Source: Planifilum sp021793745 (GTDB lineage Bacteria; Bacillota; Bacilli; Thermoactinomycetales; DSM-44946). Taken from it: DNA of 64,000 bases. The stretch lies in NCBI GenBank assembly GCA_937983105.1, contig CALKAM010000045.1, forward strand, positions 1 to 64,000, written 5' to 3'. Below, one piece after another: positions 1-8,471 of this stretch (the stretch's first letter is position 1; every line of letters begins with the position of its first letter). The translations under genes and the position numbers were made by a program. Under the pieces are notes generated by a model. It was not told the DNA's origin. It made no database searches and worked only from the letters and a program-made list of their open reading frames with translations.

Positions 1-257
1 CTGTGCTCTTTCTTCGGCGGACGATGCTCCTTTTTGGGCGGCATGGGCTCTCTTTTCGGAGGTTCCGCCGCCGCTTCGGCCGCCACCCTTTGCTGTGCGA
101 CGGGTACCCGCCCTGTGGGAATGCGCACCTTCATTCCCGCCTCCAGAGAGTCTGACGGTTTCAATTCATTGGCCTGAATCAGTTTCTCAACGGATATCCC
201 GTATCGTTCCGCAACACCTTCCAGCGTCTCTCCCGGTTGCACAATATGAATTTTCAC
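1..257 (-). CDS. safA: LysM-domain spore coat assembly protein SafA (N-terminal part, runs off the window)
   Basis: The visible 85 codons begin with a typical LysM module (HIVQPGETLEGVAERYGIS, then a QANEL core and a GMKVRIP end), followed by a Lys/Pro/Glu-rich linker (PPKREPMPPKKEHRPP). This is the layout of SafA/YrbA, the morphogenetic protein that attaches inner coat proteins to the cortex side of the forespore. LysM binds peptidoglycan or related glycans. The start is GTG at 257 because GGAGGG lies 8 bases upstream; there is no in-frame ATG near it. The gene sits at the pheA/pheB/obg side of the block, as in Bacillus. The rest of the protein lies left of the window, so another LysM protein cannot be excluded. 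Confidence 0.8.
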   Translation of the reverse strand, partial: MKIHIVQPGETLEGVAERYGISVEKLIQANELKPSDSLEAGMKVRIPTGRVPVAQQRVAAEAAAEPPKREPMPPKKEHRPPKKEH

Positions 258-351
258 GGTTAACTCCCTCCACAAATAAGCGATGATCATTACCATACAT
301 ATGCGCCCATGGGTGAATTGCTCCCATTTTTCCGGAAGCTTTGTCGAAGAG

Positions 352-380
352 TTGACGATGATTACCAATCCGGCTATCGT
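352..380 (+). promoter_or_regulatory. SigA-type promoter for the SGNH hydrolase/ABC operon
   Basis: TTGACG at 352-357 and TATCGT at 375-380 are separated by 17 bases, on the plus strand just upstream of the first gene of the operon. The -35 box is 5/6 and the -10 box 4/6 to consensus. Confidence 0.5.
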
Positions 381-418
381 AGGCAGTAGTCGCACTTCTC
401 ACAGAAAAGGTGATGGTT

Positions 419-1228
419 TTGACGATCAAAGGAAAACCGGTATGGAATGCGATCGGGGTCGCATCTCTTCTCTCCTTCCTCTTGCTGGCAACCGGCTTTG
501 CCATGGCTGTCATCGACTACTACCATCCGGCCTCGCCTGCACCAAAGCCCTCACCCCTGGCTCCGGAAAAAGAATCCTCCGACGACGGAAAAAAGGTTCT
601 TGTCAGCTTGGGGGATTCCCTCACCCGGGGAACAGGGGACATCTCGGGAAAGGGTTATGTGGGGCGAGTCAGTGACGCGATGAAACGGGTTTACGGTGAC
701 CGGGTCACAGCCGTCAACCTCGGCGTCAACGGACAAACCTCGGCGGATCTGGTGAAGCAAACCCGACAAAGGGAAGTGCGGCAACTTCTGAAACGCGCCA
801 CGTGGATCACCGTCACCGTCGGCGGCAACGATCTTTTCCGGTCGAGCGGGGGACCGGAACAGGTGGATCGCGTAGCCATCGATAAGGGACGGGCAGCGTA
901 CCGGCGCAATTTATCCCGCCTCCTGAAGGAGATTCGGGAACTGAACAGCGAGGCCCCCGTTTTTATCTACGGATTGTACAACCCCTTCGGCGATCTTTCC
1001 GGACAGCAAGAAACCAGTCGCCTGGTGATGGAATGGAATGAAACCATCACAGAAGTCTCCCAGAAATTTCCGCGGATTGTGGTAGTCCCCACCTTCGACC
1101 TATTCCAGCTCAACCCGTCGAAACACTTGTACAGCGACCATTACCATCCCAACCAGGCGGGGTATCGGAAGATGGCCGAACGACTGCTTCAGGCCATGGA
1201 TATCAAGGGAGGGGATGAGGACCGATGA
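419..1228 (+). CDS. SGNH/GDSL-family hydrolase, membrane anchored (YpmR-like)
   Basis: A 269-residue esterase/lipase-like protein. A hydrophobic segment close to the N-terminus acts as signal anchor, followed by a Pro-rich linker, so the catalytic domain is outside the cell. Family blocks are present in order: GDSLTRG (block I, nucleophile Ser), the LGVNGQTS region (block II), GGND (block III) and DHYHPN (block V, catalytic Asp and His). The start is TTG 419, placed 8 bases after the AAAGG of an AAAGGTGAT ribosome binding site; GTG 410 and ATG 413 overlap that site. The gene overlaps the next ATPase gene by 4 bases (ATGA), so it belongs to an exporter operon and may act on a lipid or acyl ester linked to the exported compound (inference). 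Confidence 0.8.
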   Translation: MTIKGKPVWNAIGVASLLSFLLLATGFAMAVIDYYHPASPAPKPSPLAPEKESSDDGKKVLVSLGDSLTRGTGDISGKGYVGRVSDAMKRVYGDRVTAVNLGVNGQTSADLVKQTRQREVRQLLKRATWITVTVGGNDLFRSSGGPEQVDRVAIDKGRAAYRRNLSRLLKEIRELNSEAPVFIYGLYNPFGDLSGQQETSRLVMEWNETITEVSQKFPRIVVVPTFDLFQLNPSKHLYSDHYHPNQAGYRKMAERLLQAMDIKGGDEDR

Positions 1229-2151
1229 CCCAGTGCGATCCGGTGCTGTCGGTGAGAAATCTGTGCAAACGGATCGACGGCCGAGAAATCGTCAAGGATA
1301 TTCAATTCGATGTGTTTCCAGGAGAAATCTTCGGCTTTCTGGGGCCGAACGGGGCGGGTAAAACGACGACCATCCGCATGCTGGTCGGCCTGATCCGCCC
1401 CACCGCGGGATCCGTACATATCGCTGGGCACAACCTCCAGAAGGACTTTTTGAAGGCCATCCGTCAAGTGGGCTGCATCGTGGAAAATCCTGAGATGTAT
1501 TCGTTCTTGACCGGCCGGGAAAACCTGGAGCACTTCGCCCGTATGGCGGGAGATATTCCGCCCAGCCGAATCGATGAAGTGATTCGCCTGGTGGAGTTGG
1601 AAAACCGCATCGATGACAAGGTGAAAACCTACTCCCTCGGCATGCGGCAGCGGCTGGGCATTGCCCAGGCTCTCCTCGGCCGACCGAAACTGCTGATCCT
1701 GGACGAACCGACCAACGGACTGGATCCCGCCGGCATCCGGGAACTGAGGGATTTTATCCGAACATTGGCCCGGGACGAAGGAATCGGGGTTTTCATCTCC
1801 AGCCACATCCTGCATGAGGTGCAACTGATGTGCGACCGGGTGGCGATCATCAGCCAGGGGCAGCTGCTCCGAACCGACCGGGTCGACCGGCTGATCGACG
1901 GAGACGCCCTCGTCGTCGAATGGAGGATGGAACCTCCGGCTCGCGGCGCCGAACTCTTGAAAACCCTTCCCTACGTCACCCATGTGGAAAGAAGGGACCA
2001 CCGCATTCTTTCGCAACTCCCGGAGGAGCGCATCGGGGAAACCGTCCGCACCCTGGTCGATGCGGGCATCCTGGTGACCGGAATTCATCGTCGGGGAAAA
2101 ACCCTGGAAGACATCTTCCTGCAGCTGACGGAGGGCGATCCCATTGCGTAA
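1225..2151 (+). CDS. ABC transporter ATP-binding protein (BcrA/NatA type)
   Basis: A 308-residue ABC ATPase with Walker A GPNGAGKTT, Q-loop, signature YSLGMRQRLG, Walker B LLILDEPTNGLDP and a switch His in SSHILHEV. After the ATPase fold comes a C-terminal extension of about 90 residues, as in the DRA/CcmA-like ATPases of ABC-2 exporters that give bacitracin or sodium export. ATG 1225 overlaps the stop of the SGNH gene, and its own stop overlaps the start of the permease gene. The two proteins therefore form one exporter of unknown substrate. Confidence 0.93.
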   Translation: MTQCDPVLSVRNLCKRIDGREIVKDIQFDVFPGEIFGFLGPNGAGKTTTIRMLVGLIRPTAGSVHIAGHNLQKDFLKAIRQVGCIVENPEMYSFLTGRENLEHFARMAGDIPPSRIDEVIRLVELENRIDDKVKTYSLGMRQRLGIAQALLGRPKLLILDEPTNGLDPAGIRELRDFIRTLARDEGIGVFISSHILHEVQLMCDRVAIISQGQLLRTDRVDRLIDGDALVVEWRMEPPARGAELLKTLPYVTHVERRDHRILSQLPEERIGETVRTLVDAGILVTGIHRRGKTLEDIFLQLTEGDPIA

Positions 2152-3136
2152 CTTCATGGGTCTCATCTACAACGAGCTGCTCAAAGTGATCCGCAAACGG
2201 CGCATTCTCGTGATTTTTCTCATCCTGCTCGTCCTGATCCCCGTCTTCACCTACGCCCAATATCGAAACCTCAAAACCACGACGGAACAGATGGGCACCT
2301 CCGACTGGCGCGCCCATCTGCAACAACAGATCATCGACGCGCAAAACCGTTTGGCCTCCAACCGCGTACCGGAAGAATGGAAAGAGTTTATGCGCCTCCG
2401 CATCCAGGTACAGCAGTACTACCTGGACCACGACATCAACCCTACGGCGCCCGGAGCCCCCACCTTCGTCCGGAAGTTTATCGAGGAGTCCATCTCCCTG
2501 TTCCTTCCTTTGTTAGTCGTGGTCGTCGCCTCCGACATCGTTTCCTCCGAATACAGTCAGGGGACGATCAAGCTGCTGCTGTCCAGACCCGTGAGGCGTT
2601 GGAAAATCCTGCTCAGCAAATACGCCGCCCTGCTCCTGGCCATATCCCTGATCCTCCTCATCACCGGCATCTTGGCTTATCTCGTATCCGGGGTCGTTTT
2701 CGGATACGGCGGATGGAACATGCCGGTGCTGACGGGATTTCAGATGAAAGGCGAACATCTCATCACCGATTACGTCCACCTGATTCCCCAGTGGAAATAC
2801 ATTTTGATGGCCCTCGGGCTGGCGTGGTTCACCTGTACGGCGGTGGCCACCCTTTCCTTCATGGTGTCCGTACTCGTCCGCAGCACCGCCGCCAGCATGG
2901 GGATCATGCTGGCCGCCCTGATCGCAGGCAGTCTGCTGGTGCAACTCGCCCCGACGTGGACATCGATCAAGTACTTGGCCTTTACCAACCTTCAGCTGAC
3001 CAACTATTTGTCCGGGGCACCGATCCTGATTGAAGGGATGAGCCTGCCCTTTTCTCTGACCGTTCTCTCTCTCTGGTCGGCGGCCGGACTGATCATCGCC
3101 TTTACCGCGTTCATCCGGCGGGATGTGCTCGCTTGA
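2144..3136 (+). CDS. ABC-2 type permease
   Basis: A 330-residue membrane protein: one N-terminal transmembrane segment (residues 20-38), a large extracytoplasmic loop with charged residues, then about five more membrane segments. That is the usual ABC-2 half-transporter topology. The start is TTG 2144 with GGAGGG 8 bases upstream and an 8-base overlap with the ATPase gene. It is the partner of the preceding ATPase. The substrate cannot be read from the sequence. Confidence 0.88.
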   Translation: MRNFMGLIYNELLKVIRKRRILVIFLILLVLIPVFTYAQYRNLKTTTEQMGTSDWRAHLQQQIIDAQNRLASNRVPEEWKEFMRLRIQVQQYYLDHDINPTAPGAPTFVRKFIEESISLFLPLLVVVVASDIVSSEYSQGTIKLLLSRPVRRWKILLSKYAALLLAISLILLITGILAYLVSGVVFGYGGWNMPVLTGFQMKGEHLITDYVHLIPQWKYILMALGLAWFTCTAVATLSFMVSVLVRSTAASMGIMLAALIAGSLLVQLAPTWTSIKYLAFTNLQLTNYLSGAPILIEGMSLPFSLTVLSLWSAAGLIIAFTAFIRRDVLA

Positions 3137-3253
3137 CAACCGTTTTCCATCTCGAAAGGCGACCGGAGAAGCGTTCCGAAACTGTCGCACCCCTTCCGGT
3201 CGCCAAAGGCTCATCCCCTACCCCAATCAAGAACCGAATAGGGAGGAAAGGAT

Positions 3254-3664
3254 ATGTCGCTGGTTACCACGTTGCAGGTTCGTTTCAACGAATGCGACCC
3301 GTTGGGTCATGTCAACAACGCCGTCTACTACACTTACATGGAGACGGCTCGGACCGAACTGTTCCGAATGCTCGATCCCGCCATGGATGTAAACAACTGG
3401 AAATTGATCGTCGCCTCCACCAGCTGCGAATACAAAGCGCAGGCCACCTTCGCCCAGTGGCTCCGGATCACCACGGAAGTGGAGCGCATCGGCAACAGCA
3501 GCTTTACCGTCCTGCACCGGATCACGGATCGGGACAGCGGAAAGCTGATCGCCCTCGGCCGGGCGGTGCTGGTCCACTTCGACTATCGGGAGCAGCGGAG
3601 CCGTCCATTGACGCCGGAGATGCGGCGGGCCCTCGAAGGCTTGTTGGTGACCGCTGATGAATAA
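3254..3664 (+). CDS. Acyl-CoA thioesterase, 4HBT hot-dog family
   Basis: A 136-residue single hot-dog domain. The N-terminal motif VRFNECDPLGHVNNAVYYTYMETAR carries the catalytic Asp of the 4-hydroxybenzoyl-CoA thioesterase/YbgC class and the N-terminal helix that follows. Members hydrolyse acyl-CoA or acyl-ACP thioesters in the cytoplasm; the chain preference is not predictable here. GGGAGGAAAGG precedes ATG 3254. The gene is separate from the exporter operon (117-base gap) and ends at a strong bidirectional hairpin. Confidence 0.88.
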   Translation: MSLVTTLQVRFNECDPLGHVNNAVYYTYMETARTELFRMLDPAMDVNNWKLIVASTSCEYKAQATFAQWLRITTEVERIGNSSFTVLHRITDRDSGKLIALGRAVLVHFDYREQRSRPLTPEMRRALEGLLVTADE

Positions 3665-3683
3665 AGGGGGATGAAACGCCGAA

Positions 3684-3716
3684 GCGGGAGCCTTTCGTCG
3701 ACCGAAGGGCTCCCGC
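3684..3716. terminator. Bidirectional hairpin between convergent genes
   Basis: GCGGGAGCCTTTCG (3684-3697) and CGAAGGGCTCCCGC (3703-3716) form a 14-bp stem with one wobble and a 5-base loop. It lies between the convergent thioesterase and GNAT genes. T-runs are weak on both sides. Confidence 0.65.
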
Positions 3717-3723
3717 CTCTTGA

Positions 3724-4230
3724 TCAGCCAACATCCAAAACCATCAGTTCCTGATCCACGTATAAAGACCCGATTTTCAGCGATTTGGGCTCCTTGCCCC
3801 AGGTCCAAAATCCGAGGGATGCATACAGCCCCTTGGCGGCCCCATTGGAGGAAACCACCCGGAGGGTAATCAGCTCCAATCCCTCCATCCCTTTGGCGCG
3901 GCTCACCGCCTCCGCCAGCAGCGCCTTCCCCACCCCCTTGCCGCGGCACTCGGGACGGCAATACATCCCCCAAATCACTCCTTTGTGCCTCTTCTTCACG
4001 CCGGTCTCCCGGTAAAAGCCCACCATGCCCATCAACCGCCCCTCCGCATCAAAGGCCCCCAGGATAAAGGCGTCGGGGGAGGGCTTCAGCCTTTCAGCCA
4101 TCTCCTCGATGGAAAGGTTCATCGCTTCCTCATAGGACTGGCCAAAGGCATCGGGGTGGTCTCGAAGCGCTTTGAGGCGCAGCTCCCGGAAAGACGCGGC
4201 ATCTTCCGGGTTCAACGGCCGTATCCGCAT
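3724..4230 (-). CDS. GNAT family N-acetyltransferase
   Basis: 168 residues with the GNAT fold: the acetyl-CoA loop is CRPECRGKGVGKALL, and the late ALYASLGF motif is near the end. It should transfer an acetyl group to an amine; the acceptor is unknown. The start is ATG 4230 (MRIRPLNPEDAASF) with GGAGGAG upstream; the longer frame reads through the ilvE terminator. A second GNAT gene at 38732-39250 is clearly related (both share an IWGMY-RP core and HPDAF/YPEAF-type N-termini), so the two are paralogues. Confidence 0.85.
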   Translation of the reverse strand: MRIRPLNPEDAASFRELRLKALRDHPDAFGQSYEEAMNLSIEEMAERLKPSPDAFILGAFDAEGRLMGMVGFYRETGVKKRHKGVIWGMYCRPECRGKGVGKALLAEAVSRAKGMEGLELITLRVVSSNGAAKGLYASLGFWTWGKEPKSLKIGSLYVDQELMVLDVG

Positions 4231-4258
4231 CCTCTTCTCCTCCACACTGCGAGGTAAC

Positions 4259-4278
4259 AAAAAAGGGGCGAAAGCCCC
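4259..4278 (-). terminator. Intrinsic terminator of ilvE
   Basis: On the minus strand GGGGC-TTTC-GCCCC is followed by six T (4264-4259). It lies about 90 bases after the ilvE stop and before the GNAT start. Confidence 0.75.
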
Positions 4279-4364
4279 GAACATCCAAACCGTCAATCCG
4301 CGCTCCGCCGGGGCTTGTCAGGGCTCCAGCGAAGGCCCCTTCACCCCGGCGGGATACCGCCCTC

Positions 4365-5282
4365 TCATCCCGTCTTCGAAGCGGTGCTCACCTCCGGATA
4401 CACCTGCACGCCGTCCACCCGGACCAACTTCCGAAACGCCTCCAACAGATGGCGGGTGATCGGGCCCGGCTTGCCGGTACCGATCCGGCGACCGTCCACC
4501 TCGACGACGGCGATCACTTCGGCAGCCGTCCCCGTGAGGAACGCCTCATCGGCGATATACACATCGTGGCGGGTGAAGGGCTCTTCCTTGACCGGATATC
4601 CCAGTTGGTCGGCCAAGTCCATGATCGCTTTCCGCGTGATGCCCTCCAGGGCCCCCACGTAACCGGGAGGCGTGTACAGGACACCCTTTTTGACGATGAA
4701 GATGTTATCCCCGGACCCTTCGGCCACATATCCGTGCTCATTCAGCATCAGGGCTTCTCCTACGCCGGCCCGGGTTGCTTCAATCTTCACGAGAACGTTG
4801 TTCAGATAATTCAAAGATTTAATCTTTGGATTGAGGGCGTCCGGGATATTGCGCCGAGTTGGAACGGTCACGATAGGCAACCCGTTATCATACAACTCCT
4901 GGGGAAAGAGGCGGACCTGGTCGACGATGATGATCACCTGAGGGTTGGAGCAACTCGCCGGGTCCAGCGACAGGGATCCCGCTCCGCGGGAGACGACCAA
5001 ACGGATATACGCATCCCGCAGGCCGTTTTTGCGAACCGCATCGACGACGGCCTGCTGCATCTCTTCCATCGTCATGGGAATCTCCAGCATGATCGATTTG
5101 GCCGAATCGTACAAGCGCTCCAGGTGTTCCTTCAGACGAAAAACGTTTCCGTCATAGACCCGAATCCCTTCAAACACCCCGTCACCATAGAGAAAACCGT
5201 GGTCGAAAACGGATACCTTCGCCTCGTCCTTGCGAAAATACGCTCCGTTGATGTACACCCACCGCTCGTCTCTCTCTTCCAT
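4365..5282 (-). CDS. ilvE: Branched-chain amino acid aminotransferase
   Basis: A 305-residue fold-type IV PLP aminotransferase that interconverts branched-chain 2-oxo acids and Val/Leu/Ile using glutamate. The family hallmarks are visible: FDHGFLYGDGVFEGIR near the N-terminus, Lys155 in IKSLNYLNN as the PLP Schiff-base lysine, the EGSGDNIF motif and LTGTAAEV, which holds the cofactor phosphate. D-amino-acid aminotransferase and aminodeoxychorismate lyase share the fold, but NYLNN and the first motif fit IlvE best. The gene is alone on its transcript, behind a consensus promoter and a ykkC-type riboswitch with terminator, so it is controlled by transcription attenuation. Confidence 0.93.
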   Translation of the reverse strand: MEERDERWVYINGAYFRKDEAKVSVFDHGFLYGDGVFEGIRVYDGNVFRLKEHLERLYDSAKSIMLEIPMTMEEMQQAVVDAVRKNGLRDAYIRLVVSRGAGSLSLDPASCSNPQVIIIVDQVRLFPQELYDNGLPIVTVPTRRNIPDALNPKIKSLNYLNNVLVKIEATRAGVGEALMLNEHGYVAEGSGDNIFIVKKGVLYTPPGYVGALEGITRKAIMDLADQLGYPVKEEPFTRHDVYIADEAFLTGTAAEVIAVVEVDGRRIGTGKPGPITRHLLEAFRKLVRVDGVQVYPEVSTASKTG

Positions 5283-5309
5283 TGGTCAGCACTCCCTCCG
5301 AAAAAGTAC

Positions 5310-5378
5310 AAAAAATGATAAAAGCCTCTTCCGCGCAAATTCCGACCAAAGTCAGAACCTGCCGCACGAGGCTTTTTT
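5310..5378 (-). terminator. Riboswitch-controlled terminator in the ilvE leader
   Basis: On the minus strand AAAAGCCTC (5376-5368) pairs with GAGGCTTTT (5328-5320), followed by a T-rich tract ending near 5310. The 5' arm overlaps the 3' part of the aptamer (the GGGGAAAAAAGCC segment). Aptamer folding and terminator folding are therefore mutually exclusive. Confidence 0.75.
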
Positions 5379-5460
5379 CCCCACGGTGTACACCGATCAC
5401 GGTGTTGATACCGCTCGGACCAGTCCTTCGCCGCCGGCGAAGCGGAACCCTAGGTATCCT
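5359..5460 (-). promoter_or_regulatory. ykkC-family riboswitch, probably subtype 2a (ppGpp), upstream of ilvE
   Basis: Read on the minus strand, the leader contains the ykkC core elements in order: P1 GATACC pairing with GGTATC, CTAGGGTTCCG, a P2 hairpin (CTTCGCC/GGCGAAG), then GACTGGTCCGAG and a GGGGAAAAAAGCC segment. The ykkC scaffold includes guanidine-I, ppGpp, PRPP and (d)ADP/CDP subtypes. Genes for branched-chain amino acid synthesis are the known context of the ppGpp subtype, so the ligand call rests on context. The aptamer overlaps the 5' arm of the terminator, which predicts an ON switch: ligand binding prevents termination. Confidence 0.78.
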
Positions 5461-5500
5461 CCTGACTCTCAAAATCATTCCAATATTTTATTTATCGAAC

Positions 5501-5529
5501 ATTATAGTCCCGTCACAGGGAAATGTCAA
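5501..5529 (-). promoter_or_regulatory. Consensus SigA promoter of ilvE
   Basis: TTGACA (5529-5524) and TATAAT (5506-5501) with a 17-base spacer, both perfect. The -35 box overlaps the stop codon of pheA. Confidence 0.88.
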
Positions 5530-6410
5530 CGCACCGCCGATTTCTCCCCCTTCAACAGGCGGTAACAGGGGAAAGAGCCCAGCCGGCGCACATGACAGCC
5601 CAGGGCTTCGATTTCGGCGACCGCTCCGGCCAGCAACACGGGATCCCACTCTTTCTCCACATCGATAAAAAAATGATAGCTCCCCAGCCCTTTTTTGGTG
5701 GGTCGGGATTCGATGCGGCACAAGTTGAGCTGGCGCCAGGCAAAGGCGGAAAGAACCTGGTGCAGGGCCCCCGGATAGTCGGAGGGCAGCGTGACCAAAA
5801 GGCTCGTTTTGTGCATCTCCGGGTCCTTGGCCCTTTGGGAGAGGGGTTGTTTGCCCACGACGATAAAACGGGTGAAATTGTTCGGGTGATCCTGCACGTC
5901 CTCCGCCAACACCTGAAGGCCGTACAATTCCCCTGCCGTGCGGGTGCCGATGGCCACCCACGGCTCATCGAAGCGGTTTTTGACCTGCCGGGCCGCCTCC
6001 GCCGTGCTGTCGGCAAAGGCCACATCGGCATCGGGAAGATGCTTCCGCAGATACAGACGGCACTGGGCCACCGCCTGGGGATGGGAAAGGATCCGGGTCC
6101 AGGCCGCCGGCGGATTTTTCGCCTGGAGGGGGTGAACCAGCAGACACTGCGCAATCGGATATACCAGCTCCCCGACGATCAACACGTCCACCTGGTGGAT
6201 CAACCAATCGAGGGTGATGGCCACCGATCCCTCGATGGCATTTTCCACCGGTACGACGCCATACTGGCATTCCCCGGCATCCACGGCATCCAGGACGTCG
6301 GGAATCGACGGATACTCCACCAGTTCCAGATCATCATCTTGGATAAAAGCGCGTGTCGCCTCATGGGTGAATGTCCCTGCCGGTCCCAGATATGCAACCG
6401 TTCTGTTCAT
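5526..6410 (-). CDS. pheA: Prephenate dehydratase
   Basis: 294 residues. The N-terminal two-thirds is the prephenate dehydratase domain (starting AYLGPAGTFTHEA, with VPVENAIEGSV and the GTRTAGELYGL region). The last 80 or so residues form a regulatory ACT domain with the ESRP motif that binds phenylalanine. It decarboxylates and dehydrates prephenate to phenylpyruvate, and is usually inhibited by Phe through the ACT domain. ATG 6410 overlaps the thrB stop by 4 bases, so it is the last gene of the pheB-thrC-thrB-pheA operon. Confidence 0.95.
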   Translation of the reverse strand: MNRTVAYLGPAGTFTHEATRAFIQDDDLELVEYPSIPDVLDAVDAGECQYGVVPVENAIEGSVAITLDWLIHQVDVLIVGELVYPIAQCLLVHPLQAKNPPAAWTRILSHPQAVAQCRLYLRKHLPDADVAFADSTAEAARQVKNRFDEPWVAIGTRTAGELYGLQVLAEDVQDHPNNFTRFIVVGKQPLSQRAKDPEMHKTSLLVTLPSDYPGALHQVLSAFAWRQLNLCRIESRPTKKGLGSYHFFIDVEKEWDPVLLAGAVAEIEALGCHVRRLGSFPCYRLLKGEKSAVR

Positions 6411-7363
6411 CTTTCAGCTCCTTCGGTGTTTCCCACGAATTTACTACGACCCCATCCAATTGTCAAGCGTACAGATGCCCCCTGCGCGCAGGGAAGGAGG
6501 GACAGGACCCGGACTGAGATGCCGTGCCGGGAAAAGACTTGCTTCATAAAGCGGCCCACCCGTTCCGGTTCCCGGGTGAAGGCGATCACCGTCGGACCGG
6601 CGCCGCTCAAGGCGACCCCCAGCGCCCCGTGCCGCCGGGCGTTCGCCAGTACCTCTTCCATGCCGGGAACCAACGACAACCGGTAGGGCTGATGAAACCA
6701 GTCCTCCATCGCCACCTCCAACAGCTCCCACCTGCCGGTCAGCAGCGCCGCCGTCAGGAGATTGGCCCGGCTGCTCGCCAATACCGCCCGGGAATGGGGA
6801 AGGTTTTGCGGGAGCACGTCCCTGGCCCGCTCCGTAGAAAGGGAAAAGGAGGGAATCGCCGTCACCACATGCAGGGGCGGCGGGGAACTTTGAACATAAT
6901 GGAGGCGCTGGCCGTCCCAGGAACAGACCACCACACCCCCCAAGAGGGAGGCGGCGGCGTTATCCGGATGTCCCTCCCGGTTCGTCGCCTGGAGCAGCAG
7001 CTCCTCCCGTTTCCAGGGACAGCCCAACAGTTGGTTGGCCGCCATCAGGCCGCCGACAACGGCTGCAGCGCTGGAACCCAACCCCCGCATCAACGGGATA
7101 TCGCTCTCCATTTCCAGCCGAAAGGGGGGCATTTCCCTCCCCGCCCTGCGAAAGGCTTCGCGCATAACCCGGATGACCAGATTTCGATCGTCGGCGGGAA
7201 TGCCCTTCCACTGCTCCCCCCGGAGAACAACCTCCTTCCGCTCCTGGGGTGAAAAGCGGAGGTGCAGAAAGAGATTTAATGCCATCCCCAAAGAATCGAA
7301 GCCGGGTCCCAGGTTGGCTGTGCTGGCAGGCACCACCACTTCAAACTCATCAAAGGCCCTCAT
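6407..7363 (-). CDS. thrB: Homoserine kinase
   Basis: A 318-residue GHMP kinase that phosphorylates homoserine for threonine synthesis. Motif 1 is VPASTANLGPGFDSLG, motif 2 the ATP-binding loop PLMRGLGSSAAAVVGG, and motif 3 ALSGAGPTVIAF. The start is ATG 7363 (MRAFDEFEVVVPAS) with AGAGG upstream; the longer frame runs further back into thrC. It overlaps thrC by 14 bases and pheA by 4, so translation is probably coupled. The Cys-rich HLA-type C-terminus is ordinary for the family. Confidence 0.94.
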   Translation of the reverse strand: MRAFDEFEVVVPASTANLGPGFDSLGMALNLFLHLRFSPQERKEVVLRGEQWKGIPADDRNLVIRVMREAFRRAGREMPPFRLEMESDIPLMRGLGSSAAAVVGGLMAANQLLGCPWKREELLLQATNREGHPDNAAASLLGGVVVCSWDGQRLHYVQSSPPPLHVVTAIPSFSLSTERARDVLPQNLPHSRAVLASSRANLLTAALLTGRWELLEVAMEDWFHQPYRLSLVPGMEEVLANARRHGALGVALSGAGPTVIAFTREPERVGRFMKQVFSRHGISVRVLSLLPCAQGASVRLTIGWGRSKFVGNTEGAER

Positions 7364-8429
7364 GATTGACGCCTCTTTCCGAAATGGCCTGAAAAACAGT
7401 CTCGGGATCACAAGGGACAACCCGGGGTTTCACGGTGACGGCCTCCAGGGCGGTGGTGGGATCCTTCAAACCGTTGCCGGTCAAAACGGCCACCACCCGG
7501 GTGCCGGGCGAAAGCTCCCCCTTCTCCCGCATTTTGATTACCCCGGCGAGGGACGCGGCGGAGGCCGGCTCGGCGAATACCCCCTCTGCCTCGGCCAATC
7601 GTCGATAAGTCTTTAAAATCTCTTCGTCCGAGACGCTGTCGATCCATCCACCCGACTCCCGCTGCGCCCGAACCGCCAGTTCCCAGCTGGCCGGGTTCCC
7701 GATGCGAATGGCTGTGGCGACGGTCTCCGGATCGGATATCGGCTCGCCCCGCACCAGAGCCGCCGCCCCTTCCGCTTCAAACCCCCACATTTTCGGCAGC
7801 CGTCGGATCACTCCCGCCTCATGGTATTCGACGAATCCCTTCCAGTAGGCCGAGATGTTCCCGGCATTCCCGACGGGAATGGCCAGCACCTCCGGCGCCT
7901 CCCCCAGCTGATCGCACACCTCAAAGGCAGCGGTTTTTTGTCCCTCCAGCCGGTACGGGTTGACCGAGTTGACCAGGGTGATGGGATATCGCTCGCAGAT
8001 CGAGCGGACGATATCCAGGGCCTGGTCGAAATTCCCCTGAACAGCCAAAACTTCAGCTCCGTGCATGATCGCCTGGGACAGCTTGCCCACTGCAATATGG
8101 CCGTCCGGGACCAGGACGATGGCGCGAAGACCGGCTCTCGCGGCGTAAGCGGCGGCCGAAGCGGACGTATTCCCCGTCGACGCGCAGATGACCGCCTCGC
8201 TTCCCTCCTCCACCGCCTTGGCGATCGCCAGCACCATGCCGCGGTCCTTGAAGGAGCCCGTCGGGTTGGCCCCTTCCACTTTCAGATACAGATCGATATC
8301 CAGCTCCTCCGAAAGGGTCTCCGCCCGGACAAGGGGGGTGTTGCCCTCCCGGAGGGAGAGGAGCGGCGTCCGTTCCGTAAGCGGCAGATGATCTCGATAA
8401 TGTGCCAAGATTCCCTTCCACATGGCCAT
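7350..8429 (-). CDS. thrC: Threonine synthase
   Basis: A 359-residue fold-type II PLP enzyme converting O-phosphohomoserine to threonine. Lys61 in NPTGSFKDRG holds the PLP. STGNTSASAAAYAARAG and the glycine loop IPVGNAGNISAYWKGF bind the cofactor phosphate and substrate. The short N-terminus places it in the Bacillus/plant-like short class. The threonine genes are mixed with phenylalanine genes in one operon; homoserine dehydrogenase (hom), which stands first in the Bacillus thr operon, is not in the window. Confidence 0.95.
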   Translation of the reverse strand: MAMWKGILAHYRDHLPLTERTPLLSLREGNTPLVRAETLSEELDIDLYLKVEGANPTGSFKDRGMVLAIAKAVEEGSEAVICASTGNTSASAAAYAARAGLRAIVLVPDGHIAVGKLSQAIMHGAEVLAVQGNFDQALDIVRSICERYPITLVNSVNPYRLEGQKTAAFEVCDQLGEAPEVLAIPVGNAGNISAYWKGFVEYHEAGVIRRLPKMWGFEAEGAAALVRGEPISDPETVATAIRIGNPASWELAVRAQRESGGWIDSVSDEEILKTYRRLAEAEGVFAEPASAASLAGVIKMREKGELSPGTRVVAVLTGNGLKDPTTALEAVTVKPRVVPCDPETVFQAISERGVNHEGL

Positions 8430-8471
8430 GGTTCCTCCTCACTCCCGTGATGCATCCTCGAAACGCTTTTT

